Shown piece after piece: positions 63,025-64,000 of a stretch of 64,000 bases of DNA. Position 1 is the stretch's first letter; each line of letters starts with the position of its first letter. The position numbers were made by a program, and so were the translations under genes. The notes beneath the pieces are model-generated. The model saw only the letters and a program-made list of their open reading frames with translations. It did not search any database and was not told the origin of the DNA. This DNA is from Paenibacillus sp. 32O-W (GTDB taxonomy: Bacteria; Bacillota; Bacilli; Paenibacillales; NBRC-103111), in NCBI RefSeq assembly GCF_007679495.1, contig NZ_VEGP01000002.1, positions 1-64,000 of the forward strand, in the 5' to 3' direction.

Positions 63025-63081
63025 CTCGGTCCCCCGTCCATACCTTTATCTCTAGTGGCAGGCGAATGTTCGGAGATCATG

Positions 63082-63507
63082 CTACTGTGATTTAGCCTGC
63101 TCGATGAAACCTTCGATGAGGTCGTTCATCGGGAGGCTGAAGCTTTGGCCGAGGAAGGTAATCTTCGCTTCCTTGGAATTCGGCTTGACATCCACCTGAA
63201 TATTTTTGGTCGTTACCGTATACGAGCCATCTTCATTGAGCTTATACTTCGCCTCTTTCGCTTCGGAGGCCATAGCCTTCATCGCTTGCTCCTTCACGCT
63301 TTCCGTAATCGTGCTGCCGATGGTCCCCGCGAATTCTCCAATCTGATCCTTGTAATTCATTCCGTAATACAATATCGCTGCAATAATCAATAGCACAACA
63401 ATCCATTTAATCACTGTTTTTACCAATTTAATCACTAAAAATAACACGACAATAGCAATCAGGATAATAAACCAGCGTTCCTGCAGAAATAACATCCACT
63501 GCTCCAT
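63082..63507 (-). CDS. Membrane-anchored hypothetical protein
   Basis: A 141-residue protein: a long N-terminal hydrophobic stretch (residues 13-48, two adjoining helices), a helical segment and a small C-terminal domain with beta-type alternation (YTVTTKNIQVDVKPNSKEAKI). The family is not recognised. AAAGGGGAG precedes ATG 63507. It lies upstream of the transglutaminase-like gene in the same direction with a 57-bp gap, so they probably form an operon with the gene at 63589. Confidence 0.7.
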   Translation of the reverse strand: MEQWMLFLQERWFIILIAIVVLFLVIKLVKTVIKWIVVLLIIAAILYYGMNYKDQIGEFAGTIGSTITESVKEQAMKAMASEAKEAKYKLNEDGSYTVTTKNIQVDVKPNSKEAKITFLGQSFSLPMNDLIEGFIEQAKSQ

Positions 63508-63588
63508 CTCGGCTCCCCTTTCGTTCTATAGATTATTACAAATCTTCCATCCCTCTGATTATTCCTATCTTACAATATTCGGATGCGG

Positions 63589-63735
63589 TTATTCATCTCT
63601 TTTCTTCCTCAGCTCCTCCAGCTTCTCGCGAATTTCCTGTTCCCTATCGGGTTTGATTCCGGAATAAGTCCGCCGCAATCTCCATAGAGCAATAAGAACG
63701 GCTGCCAAAAGCAGGATAATCATCCATCTGTTCAT
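63589..63735 (-). CDS. Small single-pass membrane protein
   Basis: A 48-residue protein: hydrophobic N-terminal helix (MIILLLAAVLIALWRLRR) and a charged C-terminal helix ending EKLEELRKKRDE. TAGGAGGGG lies just before ATG 63735. It is the first of three minus-strand genes (63589, 63082, 61879). Too short for common filters; the family is not recognised. Confidence 0.68.
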   Translation of the reverse strand: MNRWMIILLLAAVLIALWRLRRTYSGIKPDREQEIREKLEELRKKRDE

Positions 63736-63831
63736 AGAACTCCCCTCCTATTTGGGCATATGTTTGTACCAAGCAGCGTACAAGTAAAGGGAGACCTGCC
63801 ATTACACAATGATTCAGGGGGTGGCTTTAAC

Positions 63832-64000
63832 ATGAAAACGGCCATATGGCTGTATTTATTTATTTTCGTCGCCTTTTTCGATTTGCACGCACAGTATCCG
63901 ATTTTATCTCCGTTCGCCCTATCGTTGGGCGCAACACCGTCGTTCATCGGCCTGATTCTGGGAGTCTACTCTATTACCCATCTTCCCGGGAACCTGCTGG
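63832..64000 (+). CDS. MFS transporter, 5' part only
   Basis: The frame starts at ATG 63832 with AGGGGGTGG 8-9 bases upstream and runs off the window edge after 56 codons. Two membrane helices are visible (WLYLFIFVAFFDLHA and FIGLILGVYSITHL). The LHAQYPILSPFALSLGATPS loop is as in major facilitator family drug or metabolite efflux proteins. Family is likely; substrate cannot be told from this fragment. Confidence 0.7.
   Translation, partial: MKTAIWLYLFIFVAFFDLHAQYPILSPFALSLGATPSFIGLILGVYSITHLPGNLL

Overview
The window looks like chromosomal DNA from a Gram-positive, endospore-forming member of the Paenibacillaceae, most likely Paenibacillus or a close relative. Evidence includes the Firmicutes-type DnaB/DnaI loader pair, the Bacillus-type SdhCAB operon, Sda and Spo0E-like phosphorelay modulators, HemQ (coproporphyrin heme pathway), a yui/yum/yut gene neighbourhood as in Bacillus subtilis, LplB/YtcP/YtcQ-type sugar transporters, strong AGGAGG ribosome binding sites and frequent GTG/TTG starts. 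No rRNA, tRNA, CRISPR array or prophage was seen.

Layout. 1-3.6 kb: the broken end of a secreted-protein gene, then a complete 3.0-kb insertion element (582-3580) with inverted ends and a 6-bp target duplication. It carries a frameshifted zinc-ribbon gene, a DDE transposase and an AAA ATPase. 3.9-7.4 kb: sda with a cluster of DnaA boxes upstream, a soluble PAS histidine kinase and a secreted phosphoesterase. 7.8-12.2 kb: sdhCAB and a divergent LysR regulator. 12.4-14.6 kb: a Ktr potassium uptake pair behind a c-di-AMP (ydaO-type) riboswitch. 14.9-24 kb: CPBP protease, uvrC with an acidic insert, trxA, dnaB-dnaI, yuiB, hemQ. 24.4-37.4 kb: redox, Fe-S and quinone genes (two NDH-2-like enzymes, YumC, IscA-type and NifU-type proteins, MqnE) with a Spo0E-like gene and a second insertion sequence (30523-32147) that splits an HXXEE membrane-protein gene. 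37.5-41.3 kb: a helical protein, UbiD-type decarboxylase and heme A synthase. 41.7-45.2 kb: sugar ABC transporter without its ATPase. 45.5-64 kb: thioredoxin-like protein, SPFH protein with a ribbon-helix-helix partner, a lipoprotein, DUF2515, a MurJ/YtgP-like flippase, DUF456, a HAD phosphatase, AsnB/AsnO, a class B PBP, a coiled-coil/NAGPA pair, a CvpA-like/transglutaminase fusion, small membrane proteins and the start of an MFS transporter.

Functional links. Sdh, the NDH-2-like enzymes, YumC, HemQ, CtaA, MqnE and UbiD together point to an aerobic chain using menaquinone made, at least in part, by the futalosine route. Sda, a sporulation-type kinase and a Spo0E-like phosphatase make the window rich in Spo0A phosphorelay modulators.

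The most unusual signal is non-coding. Several intergenic repeat families recur here. Family A (about 130 bp, nine full or partial copies) has stems whose paired arms change together between copies, as expected for a structured RNA. Family B (about 95 bp) has two hairpins, and one B copy is split by two A copies in tandem. Other repeats (C/D) occur at 49.97 and 59.7-60 kb. Four genes of 44-58 residues (27819-27995, 33034-33210, 56757-56891, 63589-63735) were found by direct reading.
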